Shown here piece by piece: positions 1-8,492 of a stretch of DNA of 55,463 nt. Within the stretch, counting starts at the first letter, position 1. Each line of letters starts with the position of its first letter. A program made the position numbers and the translations under genes. This DNA comes from Candidatus Melainabacteria bacterium (GTDB lineage Bacteria > Cyanobacteriota > Vampirovibrionia > Gastranaerophilales > Gastranaerophilaceae): the NCBI GenBank assembly GCA_003258735.1, contig QHME01000012.1:1-55463 (forward strand). Direction: 5' to 3'. The notes below the pieces were generated by a model. It was not told the DNA's origin and did not search any database. It saw only the letters and a program-made list of their open reading frames with translations.

Positions 1-633
1 CAAAATGTTGAATCAGGTTCTGTGCATGACTTTTTATCTAATTTAGCTAAGACTCATAATATTAACATAATTGGTGGTAGTTATATCACTGAAAAAGATG
101 GTAAATATTACAATACTTGTCCGGTTTTCAATCGTCAGGGGGAACTTGTTGCTTGTTATTCTAAAATGCATTTGTATTCATATTATGGATGCGATGAGGG
201 TAAATATGTAGAACATGGCAAAAGTCCTGTTATGGTTGTTCTTGATGGTGTAAAATTCGGTTTAACTATTTGTTATGATATAAGATTTCCTGAAATTTAT
301 AGAGCTTATGCAAAATTAGGTGCGGATGTGTTAATAAATTGTGCGGCATGGGGTTCTAAAAAGCCTATACCTTGGGAAATGATGACAAAATCTCGTGCGA
401 TAGAAAATCAATGTTACATGGTTGCGCTTACTCAAACAGGGTATATTGAAAATGGAGAATATAATCTTGGAGAATCAAGAATTATTGATTACAAAGGAGA
501 AGAAATTGCATCAATAAAAATAGGGGAAGAAATTGTGGATGCGACGCTTGATATTGATTTGATGTACGATGTTAGAGAAAAATCTCCGACTGTTCAAGAT
601 ATAAGAGATAATTATGAGGTTTGTGTCTTATGA
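1..633 (+). CDS. Carbon-nitrogen hydrolase (nitrilase/omega-amidase family), 5' end cut
   Basis: The reading frame is open from the first base of the window, so the true start lies upstream and this is a C-terminal fragment of about 210 residues out of the usual 260-290. The catalytic lysine is visible in SKMHLYSYY and the catalytic cysteine in LTICYDIRFPEIYR, which is the classic nitrilase elbow. The N-terminal glutamate of the Glu-Lys-Cys triad is outside the window. The CYDIRFPE form suits the omega-amidase / YafV-like branch that hydrolyses small amides, but the substrate cannot be read from sequence. The stop overlaps the start of the next gene in an ATGA, so the two are translationally coupled. 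Confidence 0.85.
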   Translation, partial: QNVESGSVHDFLSNLAKTHNINIIGGSYITEKDGKYYNTCPVFNRQGELVACYSKMHLYSYYGCDEGKYVEHGKSPVMVVLDGVKFGLTICYDIRFPEIYRAYAKLGADVLINCAAWGSKKPIPWEMMTKSRAIENQCYMVALTQTGYIENGEYNLGESRIIDYKGEEIASIKIGEEIVDATLDIDLMYDVREKSPTVQDIRDNYEVCVL

Positions 634-1979
634 AAAAAATAATAAGTTTACTTTTAGCAATGGCATTTACTGTATCCGCTTCAAGTGCTGAATCCTTACA
701 CAAAACACTATCTGCACTTGGGGTAAATAAAAGTGCTGTTGCAATTTATATCAAAGATGTAAAGTCCGGAAATGTTGTGTTTTCTATGAATGAAAAAGCT
801 CCGATGCTTCCAGCTTCAACTTTGAAAATTATTACATCTTCAGCTGCTGTAGATACACTAGGGGCAGATTACAAATATAAGACTAAGCTATATAAAAGTA
901 CAAATAACGATTTGTATCTAAAATTGTCAGGAGACCCTTTATTAGAATCTTCTGATTTAGATAAACTTATCGAAAGTGCAAATTCAAAAAGTATTGTGCC
1001 AAAGATCTTTTATGTAGATGATTCTGCGTTTGATAAAACAGAGTGGGGTGAAGGTTGGCAATGGGATGACAGTTTAAATCCGTTAATGCCAAAATTTAGT
1101 TCTTATAATATTAATAAGAATTTGTTAAAAGTTGAAGTTACTCCGACAAGTCAAGGTGCATCAGCCAAACTTACTGTGAAACCTTTCTACCCTTTGACTT
1201 TTATGAATTTGGTGACAACAGATACAACATCTCCAACAAGTGTTTCTATTGATTCGGATAACACAATTGCACCTAATATGTTGAATATTTTTGGTACTGT
1301 TTCAAAATTAACTAATGTTATTTTGCCTGTGCCTAATGCAAGGATGAATTTTATTTTGAGGTTGGAAAATTCTATCAATTCAAAGAAAATGGAGTACTAT
1401 GGAGCAATAAAAAATGCTAAATTGCCTGATAAAAATGTATATTTAGTAGATGAAATTGAACATCCCATTGAAGATATGTTGCCATTGATATTAAGAAACA
1501 GCAATAATTTTGTTGCAGAAACTCTATTTAAGTCTGCTGGTGCAAAGTGGGCAAATTCTCAAGGGTCAATAAAGAATTCTTTAGGTATGTTAAGTGCTTA
1601 TTTTGATAAAAATGGACTTAATTCTGATGATATTAAAATTGTTGACGGAAGTGGAGTTTCAAAAAATAACATAATGACAGCTGAATTTATGGGAGAATTT
1701 TTGGAATACAAGTCAAAAACCGAAGATTTTGAATGTTTCAAAGAACTTTTACCAACAGCAGGTGAAGGTACTTTGAAGAACAGAATGCTGTATTTTAAAG
1801 ATAATTTGAGAGCTAAAACAGGAACTCTTGCCGATACAAGTGCAATTGCCGGATATATTACATCTCGCAAAGGGAAATTATATGCTTTTGACATTATGAT
1901 AAATGATGCCAAAACTTCACCAGCGGATAAAAAGAATATAGAAGAACAAATTTTGCGTAGTGTATATGCAAATTACTAA
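630..1979 (+). CDS. dacB: D-alanyl-D-alanine carboxypeptidase/endopeptidase (PBP4, peptidase family S13)
   Basis: This exported penicillin-binding protein trims or cleaves peptidoglycan cross-links. The preferred start is the ATG at 630, which gives a clean signal peptide (MKKIISLLLAMAFTVSASSA) and an ATGA overlap with the upstream gene; a TTG nine bases earlier has less support. The three S13 active-site motifs are in order: SxxK as PASTLK (Ser63, Lys66), SxN as RNSNNF near residue 290, and KTG as RAKTGTL near residue 396. The length of 449 residues matches the family. It sits in an envelope-related operon with a glycosyltransferase. The antisense frames inside it look like shadows. Confidence 0.93.
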   Translation: MKKIISLLLAMAFTVSASSAESLHKTLSALGVNKSAVAIYIKDVKSGNVVFSMNEKAPMLPASTLKIITSSAAVDTLGADYKYKTKLYKSTNNDLYLKLSGDPLLESSDLDKLIESANSKSIVPKIFYVDDSAFDKTEWGEGWQWDDSLNPLMPKFSSYNINKNLLKVEVTPTSQGASAKLTVKPFYPLTFMNLVTTDTTSPTSVSIDSDNTIAPNMLNIFGTVSKLTNVILPVPNARMNFILRLENSINSKKMEYYGAIKNAKLPDKNVYLVDEIEHPIEDMLPLILRNSNNFVAETLFKSAGAKWANSQGSIKNSLGMLSAYFDKNGLNSDDIKIVDGSGVSKNNIMTAEFMGEFLEYKSKTEDFECFKELLPTAGEGTLKNRMLYFKDNLRAKTGTLADTSAIAGYITSRKGKLYAFDIMINDAKTSPADKKNIEEQILRSVYANY

Positions 1980-1995
1980 ATAAGGATAATATATT

Positions 1996-2871
1996 ATGTA
2001 CGAACCGGAAGTAACGATTATAACTCCAACATCAAATATTGTGGACAAAGGACAAGCCGATGATTTTACGTTGCTTGTAAATCTTTTAGACAGGCAAACT
2101 TACGAATTTGTCGACCATTTGATTATTGATAATGCATCTCAAGATGGTACGGAAGTTTTGCTAAAAGAATATAAAAACAGTGGCTTTTTGACTTTTTACT
2201 CTGAACCAGACAGAGGAAAGTTTGATGCTATGAATAAAGGTTTACTTCGTGCAAAAGGTAAATATGTTGCATTTTTAAGTTGTGATGATTTTTATCATGA
2301 TATTACAGGGATTGCTGATGTTGTTAATGTTATGGAAGAAGAAGATGCAGATTTTTGTTTCTTCCCATCATATTGCTGTCATCCTGAAGGATATGTATTT
2401 CAATTTATTCCAGCAATGCTTAATACTTTTCAAGTTGCACCGTGTCCAAGACAGGCTATGTTTTTCAAAAAATCTGTGTTAAATGAACTAAGGGGTTTTG
2501 ACGAAAAATTCAAACTTTTAGCAGATTATGATTTGGTAATAAGACTTGTTCTTGGCGGATATAAAGGTGTATTGTTTGATGGTAATATTGTTACATGTAA
2601 GCTTGGTGAGCAAGTTTCTAAAAATACTACCCAAGTTGAGGCTGAATGTAATCACATATTTTATAAAAATTATAAAAACATGTATCCAATGTCAAATGAA
2701 GTGCTTGATAGAATGGTTAAATTCTCAGAGATTCCAAAGCCTTTGCTTGACAAATTGGCTATGAAATTTCCATCAGAAGACAAGGATTTGTTCTATGAAA
2801 AATATCAACAAATGTATGAACTTAGAATGGAAGCTGTTAAAAATTTGAGACAACAGGAAAGAAGAGGATAA
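1996..2871 (+). CDS. Family 2 glycosyltransferase
   Basis: This 291-residue GT-A-fold enzyme is expected to move a sugar from a nucleotide-sugar donor to a cell-surface acceptor. The N-terminus has the GT2 beta-alpha start (VTIITPTSN), the donor-binding IIDNASQDGT segment near residue 45, the DRGKFDAMNKGL segment that is typical of WcaA-like GT2 enzymes, and a DxD-equivalent SCDD near residues 94-97. A later DEKFKLLADYDL block fits the acceptor side. No transmembrane segment is seen, so it is probably cytosolic or peripheral. It follows dacB by 16 bases. Donor and acceptor are unknown. Confidence 0.88.
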   Translation: MYEPEVTIITPTSNIVDKGQADDFTLLVNLLDRQTYEFVDHLIIDNASQDGTEVLLKEYKNSGFLTFYSEPDRGKFDAMNKGLLRAKGKYVAFLSCDDFYHDITGIADVVNVMEEEDADFCFFPSYCCHPEGYVFQFIPAMLNTFQVAPCPRQAMFFKKSVLNELRGFDEKFKLLADYDLVIRLVLGGYKGVLFDGNIVTCKLGEQVSKNTTQVEAECNHIFYKNYKNMYPMSNEVLDRMVKFSEIPKPLLDKLAMKFPSEDKDLFYEKYQQMYELRMEAVKNLRQQERRG

Positions 2872-2890
2872 TAGTTGTATTGTAAACTAT

Positions 2891-2918
2891 TTGCAAAAAA
2901 TATTTTCGGTCTTATAAT
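2891..2918 (+). promoter_or_regulatory. Probable sigma-70 promoter before the Gfo/Idh/MocA gene
   Basis: TTGCAA at 2891-2896 and a perfect TATAAT at 2913-2918 are separated by 16 bases, about 40 bases before the start codon at 2959. It lies in the only sizeable gap of the 1-5858 gene run, so the downstream five genes may have their own transcript. Confidence 0.55.
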
Positions 2919-2958
2919 TAATATTAGATTAGTTTTATAATAAGAAAGTTAGGAAAAT

Positions 2959-3957
2959 ATGAAAGAACAAAAAATTGCCGTACTTGGTTGCGGATTATGG
3001 GGAAGAAATATTGTTCGTAATTTTTACAACTTGAATGCTTTAGGTATGGTTTGTGATTTAGATGATGACAACCTTGCAAAAGTTAGAGAACAATATCCTA
3101 ATGTAAAAACAACAAAAGATTTTCACGATATTTTAAACAGTGATGAGATTACAGGTGTAGTTGTTGTAACTCCTTCTCATACTCACTTTAAATTTGTAAA
3201 AGCTATGTTGGAAGCAGGTAAGCATGTTTATGTTGAAAAACCTATTTCAACAGTAGCTCAAGAAGCTAGAGACTTAACAGATTTAGCTGATAAAAAAGGT
3301 TTAGTTTTGATGGTTGGTCACTTGTTACTTTACCATCCGGCTGTAAACAGGTTGAAAATGTTGGTTGAAGAAGGTGCCCTTGGCGATATCGTTTATGCTC
3401 AAAGTGACCGTTTAAATATCAATTATTTCAAAAACGACAGAAGTGTTATGTGGGATTTGGCACCTCATGATGTATCTATGATTAGTTATGTTTTGGGAAA
3501 AAATCCTGAAAGCGTAATTTCTGCTATCGGTTGTTCTTCTGATAGAAATGATATTATGGATATTACTCATATCGGTATTAAGATGGAAGGTGGAGCAGTC
3601 GCTCATATTACAGATAGTTGGATTACACCTAAAAAACATGTTCAATTACTTGTTCGTGGAACTAAGAAAACTGCAATTTTGGATGATACTGTACCTGAAC
3701 ATAAATTAACAATTTATGACAATTTTAAAGCAGGCAGTAGTGAGAATATTCAATTGGATTACTTAGAAATTGAACCGTTAAAGCTTGAGTGTCAACACTT
3801 TATCAGTTGTTGTGAAAATGGTAAAAAAGCTCGTTCTGATGGCGAAAACGGATTTATTGTCGTAAGTATATTAGAAGAAGCAGAAAAAATTATGCTTGGT
3901 GATAGAGCAAAAAATCTTGATAAAGTTGATTTTGCACTATCAAGAACTAAGAAGTAG
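2959..3957 (+). CDS. Gfo/Idh/MocA family NAD(P)-dependent sugar oxidoreductase
   Basis: The 332-residue protein starts with a Rossmann dinucleotide-binding loop (LGCGLWGRN, residues 9-17) and carries the family hallmark EKP in YVEKPIST near residue 95. The C-terminal half is the usual alpha/beta substrate domain, with WDLAPHDVSM (a likely catalytic histidine region). Relatives oxidise or reduce UDP-sugars or inositols. Its position after a glycosyltransferase suggests nucleotide-sugar work for surface glycans, but this is inference. The length is normal and the frame is intact. Confidence 0.9.
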   Translation: MKEQKIAVLGCGLWGRNIVRNFYNLNALGMVCDLDDDNLAKVREQYPNVKTTKDFHDILNSDEITGVVVVTPSHTHFKFVKAMLEAGKHVYVEKPISTVAQEARDLTDLADKKGLVLMVGHLLLYHPAVNRLKMLVEEGALGDIVYAQSDRLNINYFKNDRSVMWDLAPHDVSMISYVLGKNPESVISAIGCSSDRNDIMDITHIGIKMEGGAVAHITDSWITPKKHVQLLVRGTKKTAILDDTVPEHKLTIYDNFKAGSSENIQLDYLEIEPLKLECQHFISCCENGKKARSDGENGFIVVSILEEAEKIMLGDRAKNLDKVDFALSRTKK

Positions 3958-3972
3958 GAGAGATTTACTATT

Positions 3973-4611
3973 ATGAATATTAAAGATAATGCAGCAAATA
4001 TTGTTTCTATTAGTAGAATATTTGTAGCGTTTATAGCAATCGGATTGTTATTTATACCATCAACATGTGCATATATTACTGCAGTTGTATTGACAATAAT
4101 AGCATTTATTATGGATGGAGTAGATGGGTATGTCGCTAGAAAATTCAACCAATCTTCTGAATGGGGTTCTGTGTTGGATATTATGGGTGACAGAATTGTA
4201 GAAATTTCATATTGGATTGCTTTTGCAATTCTTGGGTACTTGGCAGGCGATAATATGGCGCTAAATGCAATGTTCCCTATTGTTTGTGCAGCTAGAGCAT
4301 TTACAACTGATTCTATTAGAAGTGTAGCTTTATCAAAGGGAATGACAGCTTTTGGTGAAAAATCTATGCAATCAACTTCTTGGGGTAAATTTATTTGCGC
4401 ATCAAGATTTATGAGAATTAGCTATGCTGTGGCAAAAGTTGTAGCATTTGTCTTGTTGATAGTTGGAGCAACTCCTGGATTAGATGACAAATTCGCAAAT
4501 CCTATCAATTTGGTAGCTGTGATTTGTGCTTGGATTGCTATTATTTTCTGTGTAGTTCGTGCTATTCCTGTCGTTGCTGAAAGTGGAAAGTTGTTTAACG
4601 ATGCCAAGTAA
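3973..4611 (+). CDS. CDP-alcohol phosphatidyltransferase (PgsA-like), membrane
   Basis: The protein is an integral membrane enzyme of phospholipid synthesis that displaces CMP from a CDP-alcohol or CDP-diacylglycerol. The full family signature D-x2-D-G-x2-A-R-x8-G-x3-D-x3-D is present, with Asp48, Asp51, Gly52, Ala55, Arg56, Gly65, Asp69 and Asp73. Several hydrophobic helices surround it (about 10-47, 78-95, 145-165 and 180-200). The length of 212 residues fits phosphatidylglycerophosphate synthase, but the acceptor alcohol is not decided by the motif. It overlaps trmL by 11 bases. Confidence 0.88.
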   Translation: MNIKDNAANIVSISRIFVAFIAIGLLFIPSTCAYITAVVLTIIAFIMDGVDGYVARKFNQSSEWGSVLDIMGDRIVEISYWIAFAILGYLAGDNMALNAMFPIVCAARAFTTDSIRSVALSKGMTAFGEKSMQSTSWGKFICASRFMRISYAVAKVVAFVLLIVGATPGLDDKFANPINLVAVICAWIAIIFCVVRAIPVVAESGKLFNDAK

Positions 4612-5053
4612 GTTAAATATAGTTTTATATGAACCGGAAATTCCTCAAAATACTGGCAATATTGCACGATTATGTGCATGTTGCGGTGCAAGTTTGTATT
4701 TGGTTGGTAAATTGGGGTTTTCACTGTCAAGTAAATATACCAAACGTGCAGGGTTGGATTACTGGGATAGTGTAGATATTCATAAACTGGAGTCTATGGA
4801 AGACTTGTACAATGAATTTCCTGATGGAACATTCTATTATTTAACAACAAAAGCAGACAAATTATATACTGATATTGAATTTAAAGAGGGTGATTTTATT
4901 GTGTTTGGACCTGAAACAAGAGGGTTGCCTGATAAATACGTCAAAGATTCTCATGCCAGAACTATTCCAATGAAGGAAGGGCAGAGAAGTCTTAATCTTT
5001 CAAATTCAGTAGCGATTGTTGCTTACGAGGCTATAAGACAAAATGGATTATAA
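4601..5053 (+). CDS. trmL: tRNA (cytidine/uridine-34-2'-O)-methyltransferase TrmL
   Basis: This small SPOUT methyltransferase (150 residues from the ATG at 4601) methylates the wobble ribose in tRNA-Leu isoacceptors using SAM. The family signatures are visible: PEIPQNTGNIARLCACCG at the N-terminus, VFGPETRGLP, and the knot-forming SLNLSNSVAIVAYEA at the C-terminus. An in-frame upstream start at 4559 would add 14 residues lying inside the previous gene and lacks family support. The start overlaps the end of the phosphatidyltransferase gene by 11 bases and its own end overlaps nnrD by 11 bases. Confidence 0.93.
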   Translation: MPSKLNIVLYEPEIPQNTGNIARLCACCGASLYLVGKLGFSLSSKYTKRAGLDYWDSVDIHKLESMEDLYNEFPDGTFYYLTTKADKLYTDIEFKEGDFIVFGPETRGLPDKYVKDSHARTIPMKEGQRSLNLSNSVAIVAYEAIRQNGL

Positions 5054-5858
5054 ACTTCCAAAACGTATTGAAAATTCAAATAAATCTACTTATGGTAGAG
5101 TTCTAAATATTGCAGGTTCTGATTATATGTCAGGAGCTGCATATTTATCTAGTGTATCTGCACTCAAAATAGGTTGCGGTTATTGCTTTTTGTGCTCAAC
5201 TGAGCGTGTAATTGATGCAGTTGCAGCCCAAACTCAAAATATTGTATTTGTACCTTATTCAAAACTTTTAGAAAATTTAAAAACAGCTGATGTTGTAGAA
5301 ATCGGTTGTGGCTTATCACAAGAGCCGATTTCTGTTGAAGTTTTTAATACTGTCATTGAAAATATTCCTCAAGCTACAAAACTGCTGATTGATGCAGATG
5401 GTTTAAATATATTATCTAAAAATCCGAATAAATTTATGAATAGAAGTTTAGCTTCTGTAATTTTGACTCCTCATCCTAAAGAGGCTTCAAGGTTATTAGG
5501 TATTTCTCTTGATGAAGTTTTAGCAGATGTCGAAAATTCTGCTAAAAAGATTTCTCAAAAATATAATTCTACAGTTGTGCTAAAGACTCACAAGTCAGTT
5601 GTTGTTTCACCCAAAAAAGATATTTATGTGAACAATACCGGTAATAACTGTATGGCAAAAGCCGGTTCTGGTGATGTTTTATCGGGCATGATTTCAGGTT
5701 TGTGGGCGCAAGGGATGGATGATTTTGACGCTGTTGTGACAGGGGTATATCTACATGGCTTATGCGGAGATTTGGCAAAAGAAAAGCTTACCGAATATTC
5801 TGTTAATGCAGATGATTTGATAAGCTTTATTCCTAATGCTATTAGGAATGGATTATAA
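5043..5858 (+). CDS. nnrD: ADP/ATP-dependent (S)-NAD(P)H-hydrate dehydratase
   Basis: This enzyme repairs hydrated NAD(P)H. The ribokinase-like fold is recognised from NIAGSDYMSGAAYLS at the N-terminus, VEIGCGLSQ near 86-93, LLIDADGLN near 115-122, LTPHPKEASRLLG at 141-153 and the catalytic AGSGDVLSG loop with Asp211. At 271 residues it is only the dehydratase domain; the NnrE epimerase domain often fused N-terminally is absent and not seen nearby. It overlaps trmL by 11 bases and is the last gene of the run. Confidence 0.92.
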   Translation: MDYKLPKRIENSNKSTYGRVLNIAGSDYMSGAAYLSSVSALKIGCGYCFLCSTERVIDAVAAQTQNIVFVPYSKLLENLKTADVVEIGCGLSQEPISVEVFNTVIENIPQATKLLIDADGLNILSKNPNKFMNRSLASVILTPHPKEASRLLGISLDEVLADVENSAKKISQKYNSTVVLKTHKSVVVSPKKDIYVNNTGNNCMAKAGSGDVLSGMISGLWAQGMDDFDAVVTGVYLHGLCGDLAKEKLTEYSVNADDLISFIPNAIRNGL

Positions 5859-5861
5859 TAT

Positions 5862-6074
5862 TTAAATAAGTTTTGAAAATTTGGATGTATTATTTATATT
5901 AATTGCAGAAAACGGACTAAAATAGTCATATCTTTCGATAACTTGTTTAACTTTTATTTGTGTTGCCAGCATGCTGTTTGCTAAATAGCTGTGGAATTTG
6001 TCATATCCCTCTTTAGGTACCGATAGGTTTATTTGATTAAATTGGTTAAATCTGTTAATTGGTGTGATTTTCAT
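5862..6074 (-). CDS. Small protein of unknown function
   Basis: I do not recognise this 70-residue protein. A strong AGGAGA ribosome binding site lies just before its ATG, which supports it as a real gene. It is polar with no signal peptide or membrane segment and begins MKITPINRFNQ, an Asn/Gln-rich start. It is convergent with nnrD, four bases from that gene's stop, and lies downstream of speD beyond a terminator. Confidence 0.5.
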   Translation of the reverse strand: MKITPINRFNQFNQINLSVPKEGYDKFHSYLANSMLATQIKVKQVIERYDYFSPFSAININNTSKFSKLI

Positions 6075-6127
6075 AATGTCTCCTTTTCTTTTTGTATAAG
6101 TTTATTAAACAACTTTATTACCATAAT

Positions 6128-6172
6128 AAAATAGCCCAACCGGATATTATTAATATCTAGTTGGACTATTTT
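6128..6172. terminator. Strong hairpin terminator, probably bidirectional
   Basis: Arms 6128-6140 and 6160-6172 pair over 13 bases with one mismatch-type G.U position, and the loop itself is a palindrome (GATATTATTAATATC). T-rich tracts follow on both strands. It should end speD on the minus strand and any read-through from nnrD on the plus strand. Confidence 0.75.
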
Positions 6173-6198
6173 GTTTTTTATTAAATAAAAAGATTCGA

Positions 6199-6654
6199 TT
6201 AGTTTACTATTTGTTGCATAATTTCAAATGGCTTTTCTACAACCTTCATAGTGTTTCTTGTGATAATACCACGTTTTAGTTCAGTGAAACTAGCTCTTTT
6301 TGAGCTGAATTTTTTCTTCAAAAATTCATAAGCAACTTTAGGGTCGCATTTTGTTCCGCAAGTGAACAAATCAACTGCCGCATAACCAAGTTCAGGCCAA
6401 GTGTGGATTGCCAAATGACTTTCGGAAATAATAACTACTCCTGAAACTCCATACGGACTAAACATGTGGAAACATTTTTGTACGATAGTTGCGCCACATT
6501 CAAGAGCTGAGTCTATCATGTATTTTTCAACTTTGTCGATACTGTTTAGCGTATTAGGGTCGCATTCAAAAAATTCTGCAAGGACATGTTGTCCCAAATG
6601 TATTTCGTCTAATTCAGAATGTTCCTGAAACATATCTAGAGGTGAATCTGTCAA
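6199..6654 (-). CDS. speD: S-adenosylmethionine decarboxylase proenzyme
   Basis: This pyruvoyl enzyme makes decarboxylated SAM, the aminopropyl donor for spermidine. The self-cleavage site Glu78-Ser79 lies in SESHLAIHTWPE, and the processing His84 and catalytic Cys99 (LFTCG) occur at the spacings of the small (Thermotoga/Bacillus-type) SpeD. The start is a TTG at 6654, chosen because an ideal AAGGAGA site sits seven bases before it, whereas the next ATG (residue 8) is too far. The N-terminus is about 15 residues longer than the smallest homologues. No speE lies next to it; an MTA phosphorylase that handles the by-product is at 24791. Confidence 0.93.
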   Translation of the reverse strand: MTDSPLDMFQEHSELDEIHLGQHVLAEFFECDPNTLNSIDKVEKYMIDSALECGATIVQKCFHMFSPYGVSGVVIISESHLAIHTWPELGYAAVDLFTCGTKCDPKVAYEFLKKKFSSKRASFTELKRGIITRNTMKVVEKPFEIMQQIVN

Positions 6655-6811
6655 TTTATTTATCTCCTTATGTCATAAATGTATATTTTTTACACTACTA
6701 CATAATATAATAAAAATATTTAATTTCCAGTGATTACGCGGACTAGCTATGTTTGAGATTTTTAATAATGGTCATAAATACACTTATATGCTACTTTCCA
6801 GTAAAATTCCC

Positions 6812-6839
6812 TTGTTAAGTTTTATGAATTATATATAAA
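6812..6839 (+). promoter_or_regulatory. Candidate promoter of the response regulator gene
   Basis: TTGTTA at 6812-6817 and TATAAA at 6834-6839 are spaced by 16 bases and end 30 bases before the start codon at 6870. The speD gene is divergent, and the 215-base gap must hold its promoter too, although I could not fix that one. Confidence 0.4.
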
Positions 6840-6869
6840 ATTTTTGTTCTTTGTATTAGAATTCGGATT

Positions 6870-7568
6870 ATGAATAATAAAGTTTTAGTTATAGATGATG
6901 ATATTGCAATTAATGAGCTAATCAAGGTGAATTTGGAGCTTGCAGGTTACAAAGCTATACAAGCTCATGATGGAGTGAAAGGCTTTGCTCTAGTTAAACA
7001 AGAAATGCCGTCTTTGGTTATCTTAGATGTTATGATGCCTGATGTTGATGGTTTTACCGTTGCAAAAAGAATAAGACAAAATGAAGATACTAAAAATATT
7101 CCGATTATTATGCTTACTGCATTATCTCAATTGAATGACAAAGTTAATGGTTTTAATATCGGAGTGGATGATTATTTGGTTAAACCATTTGAAGTTGAAG
7201 AATTAATGGTTCGTGTGAGAGCATTGTTAAAACGTACAAATCAAATTCCGATTTCGGCATCAACCAGAGATTTGTTGACGCTTGGTGAGATTACTTTGTT
7301 GCCGGAACAATACAGCGTCAAAATTGGTGAAAAACAGACGAAATTAACTCCAATTGAGTTTGATATTTTTAATTTATTATTCCAAAATCATGGGAATATG
7401 GTGTCTTCTGCAAAATTGTTAAAAGATATTTGGGGCTACTCGCCTGATGACGATATAGAGACAATAAGAGTCCACATAAGACATTTGAGAAGTAAAATAG
7501 ATAAAATCTCCGATGGTAAAAAATACATCGAAACCATCTATGGTGGCGGTTATAAATTGAATGTGTAA
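6870..7568 (+). CDS. OmpR/PhoB-family two-component response regulator
   Basis: The protein has a receiver domain (residues 1-120) with the acidic pocket VIDDD, the phospho-acceptor Asp53 (LDVMMPD), Thr83 and Lys105 (LVKPFE). A C-terminal winged-helix DNA-binding domain (about 135-230) follows, with the TPIEFDIFNLL and IRVHIRHLRSKI segments of the OmpR type. The length of 232 residues is standard. No histidine kinase lies on either side, so this is an orphan regulator; its signal and targets are unknown. The upstream gene is divergent and the downstream region is a repeat. Confidence 0.93.
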   Translation: MNNKVLVIDDDIAINELIKVNLELAGYKAIQAHDGVKGFALVKQEMPSLVILDVMMPDVDGFTVAKRIRQNEDTKNIPIIMLTALSQLNDKVNGFNIGVDDYLVKPFEVEELMVRVRALLKRTNQIPISASTRDLLTLGEITLLPEQYSVKIGEKQTKLTPIEFDIFNLLFQNHGNMVSSAKLLKDIWGYSPDDDIETIRVHIRHLRSKIDKISDGKKYIETIYGGGYKLNV

Positions 7569-7571
7569 ATG

Positions 7572-7599
7572 ATGTCACACTGAACTTGTTTCAGGGTTT
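7572..7599. repeat. Short dispersed palindromic-type repeat fragment
   Basis: The segment is close to the reverse complement of 29244-29272 (CTGAAACgAGTTCAGGGTGACA there). The same CTGAAACAAGTTCAGG core also forms the terminator at 33207-33238. It lies directly after the regulator gene and before the longer repeat. Confidence 0.5.
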
Positions 7600-7640
7600 C
7601 AAATATTGCAAATTTTGCATAAGACTAATGTGTTTTATTA

Positions 7641-7762
7641 GAGACGCTGAAACCGTCTTGGATTATTGGCGGCTCGACCGGCTCAACGCAGCTCTCGCCA
7701 AAACGTGCTGGGTTCGCTACGCTCACACGGCGCACTTGCCAAAATCCGCAGTTCAGCATGAC
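7641..7762 (+). repeat. Dispersed intergenic repeat, copy 1 (122 bp)
   Basis: This GC-richer island in the AT-rich gap between the response regulator and rpsP matches the reverse complement of 37568-37686. Both copies share GAAACCGTCTTGGATTATTG near one end, a GGCTCAACGCAG block in the middle and GGCGCACTTGCCAAAATCC near the other end, with divergence between the blocks. The end GTCATGCTGAAC-type sequence recurs in the short copy at 39319-39360. It encodes no plausible protein. The rest of the 302-base gap 7569-7870 holds the short repeat at 7572 and the rpsP terminator. Confidence 0.8.
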
Positions 7763-7812
7763 TAGATGTCAATGGTATTGCACTTAGTTGATGTAGTCGC
7801 AATAATTGCATT

Positions 7813-7844
7813 GAAAAAGAGCCCTTTAACAAGGACTCTTTTTC
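7813..7844 (-). terminator. Rho-independent terminator of rpsP
   Basis: On the minus strand AAAAAGAGTCC pairs with GGGCTCTTTTT around an 8-base loop and ends in a T run, 27 bases past the rpsP stop. Confidence 0.75.
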
Positions 7845-7870
7845 CAATATCTTTCAGATTTATTTCTAAA

Positions 7871-8239
7871 CTATGCTTCAGCAGGAGCTTCTTCTGCTTG
7901 AGCAGCAGCTTCAGCCGCAGCTTTTGCAGCTTCTTCTTCAGCTTGTTTCTTAGCTAATGCTTTCTTAGAAAGTTTAACAGTTTCTTTTTTTACATAGTTC
8001 AAAGTACCGTCTTCGTTGCAGTTTTTGATTAAGTAAGCAACAGTTTCAGTAGGTTGAGCACCTTTTGTAATCCATTCCAAAGCAGCAGCTTTGTCTAATT
8101 TCATTTCTTTAGTTTTAGGATTGTAGTGACCTAATTCTTGAATTGGTCTACCTTCTCTTTTTGTAGTTGAGTTAATAACGATAACTCTGTATGTAGGGTT
8201 TTTCTTAGCGCCCAATCTTTTTAATCTGATTTTTAACAT
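7871..8239 (-). CDS. rpsP: 30S ribosomal protein S16
   Basis: The first 80 residues are the standard S16 fold, beginning MLKIRLKRLGAKKNPTYRVIV, with GRPIQELGHYNP. The protein is 122 residues, longer than the usual 80-90, because of a low-complexity Ala/Glu/Lys tail (from about residue 90) that is common in some lineages and probably disordered. It is transcribed alone here; the usual rimM-trmD partners do not follow. A near-consensus TATAAT on the minus strand at 8338-8343 may be its -10 element. Confidence 0.95.
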   Translation of the reverse strand: MLKIRLKRLGAKKNPTYRVIVINSTTKREGRPIQELGHYNPKTKEMKLDKAAALEWITKGAQPTETVAYLIKNCNEDGTLNYVKKETVKLSKKALAKKQAEEEAAKAAAEAAAQAEEAPAEA

Positions 8240-8492
8240 TTTGTTTTTTCCTTCTTTTTCTTTGTTATGTTTGCTTTTCGGTAATTCAACCGCCGCTTGT
8301 TGTTTTACCTTAATCAGGTTATAGAGGAATCTACCTGATTATATCTGAATTTAATCATAAAAAACTTTTTAGTGCAAGTTTATTTTAATTTGTGTAAATC
8401 AACCTTGTAATCCATTCGTATGAGTTGATTTTATTATTTTTTGCGGTAAGATTTAACAAGATACATGTGTAAATAATAAAGGATATTAGAAA

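Noticed and set aside
8312..8340. Inverted repeat AATCAGGT/ACCTGATT upstream of rpsP, considered as a leader attenuator
   Set aside because: A TATAAT on the minus strand overlaps one arm, so transcription would begin inside the hairpin and it could not form in full in the RNA.
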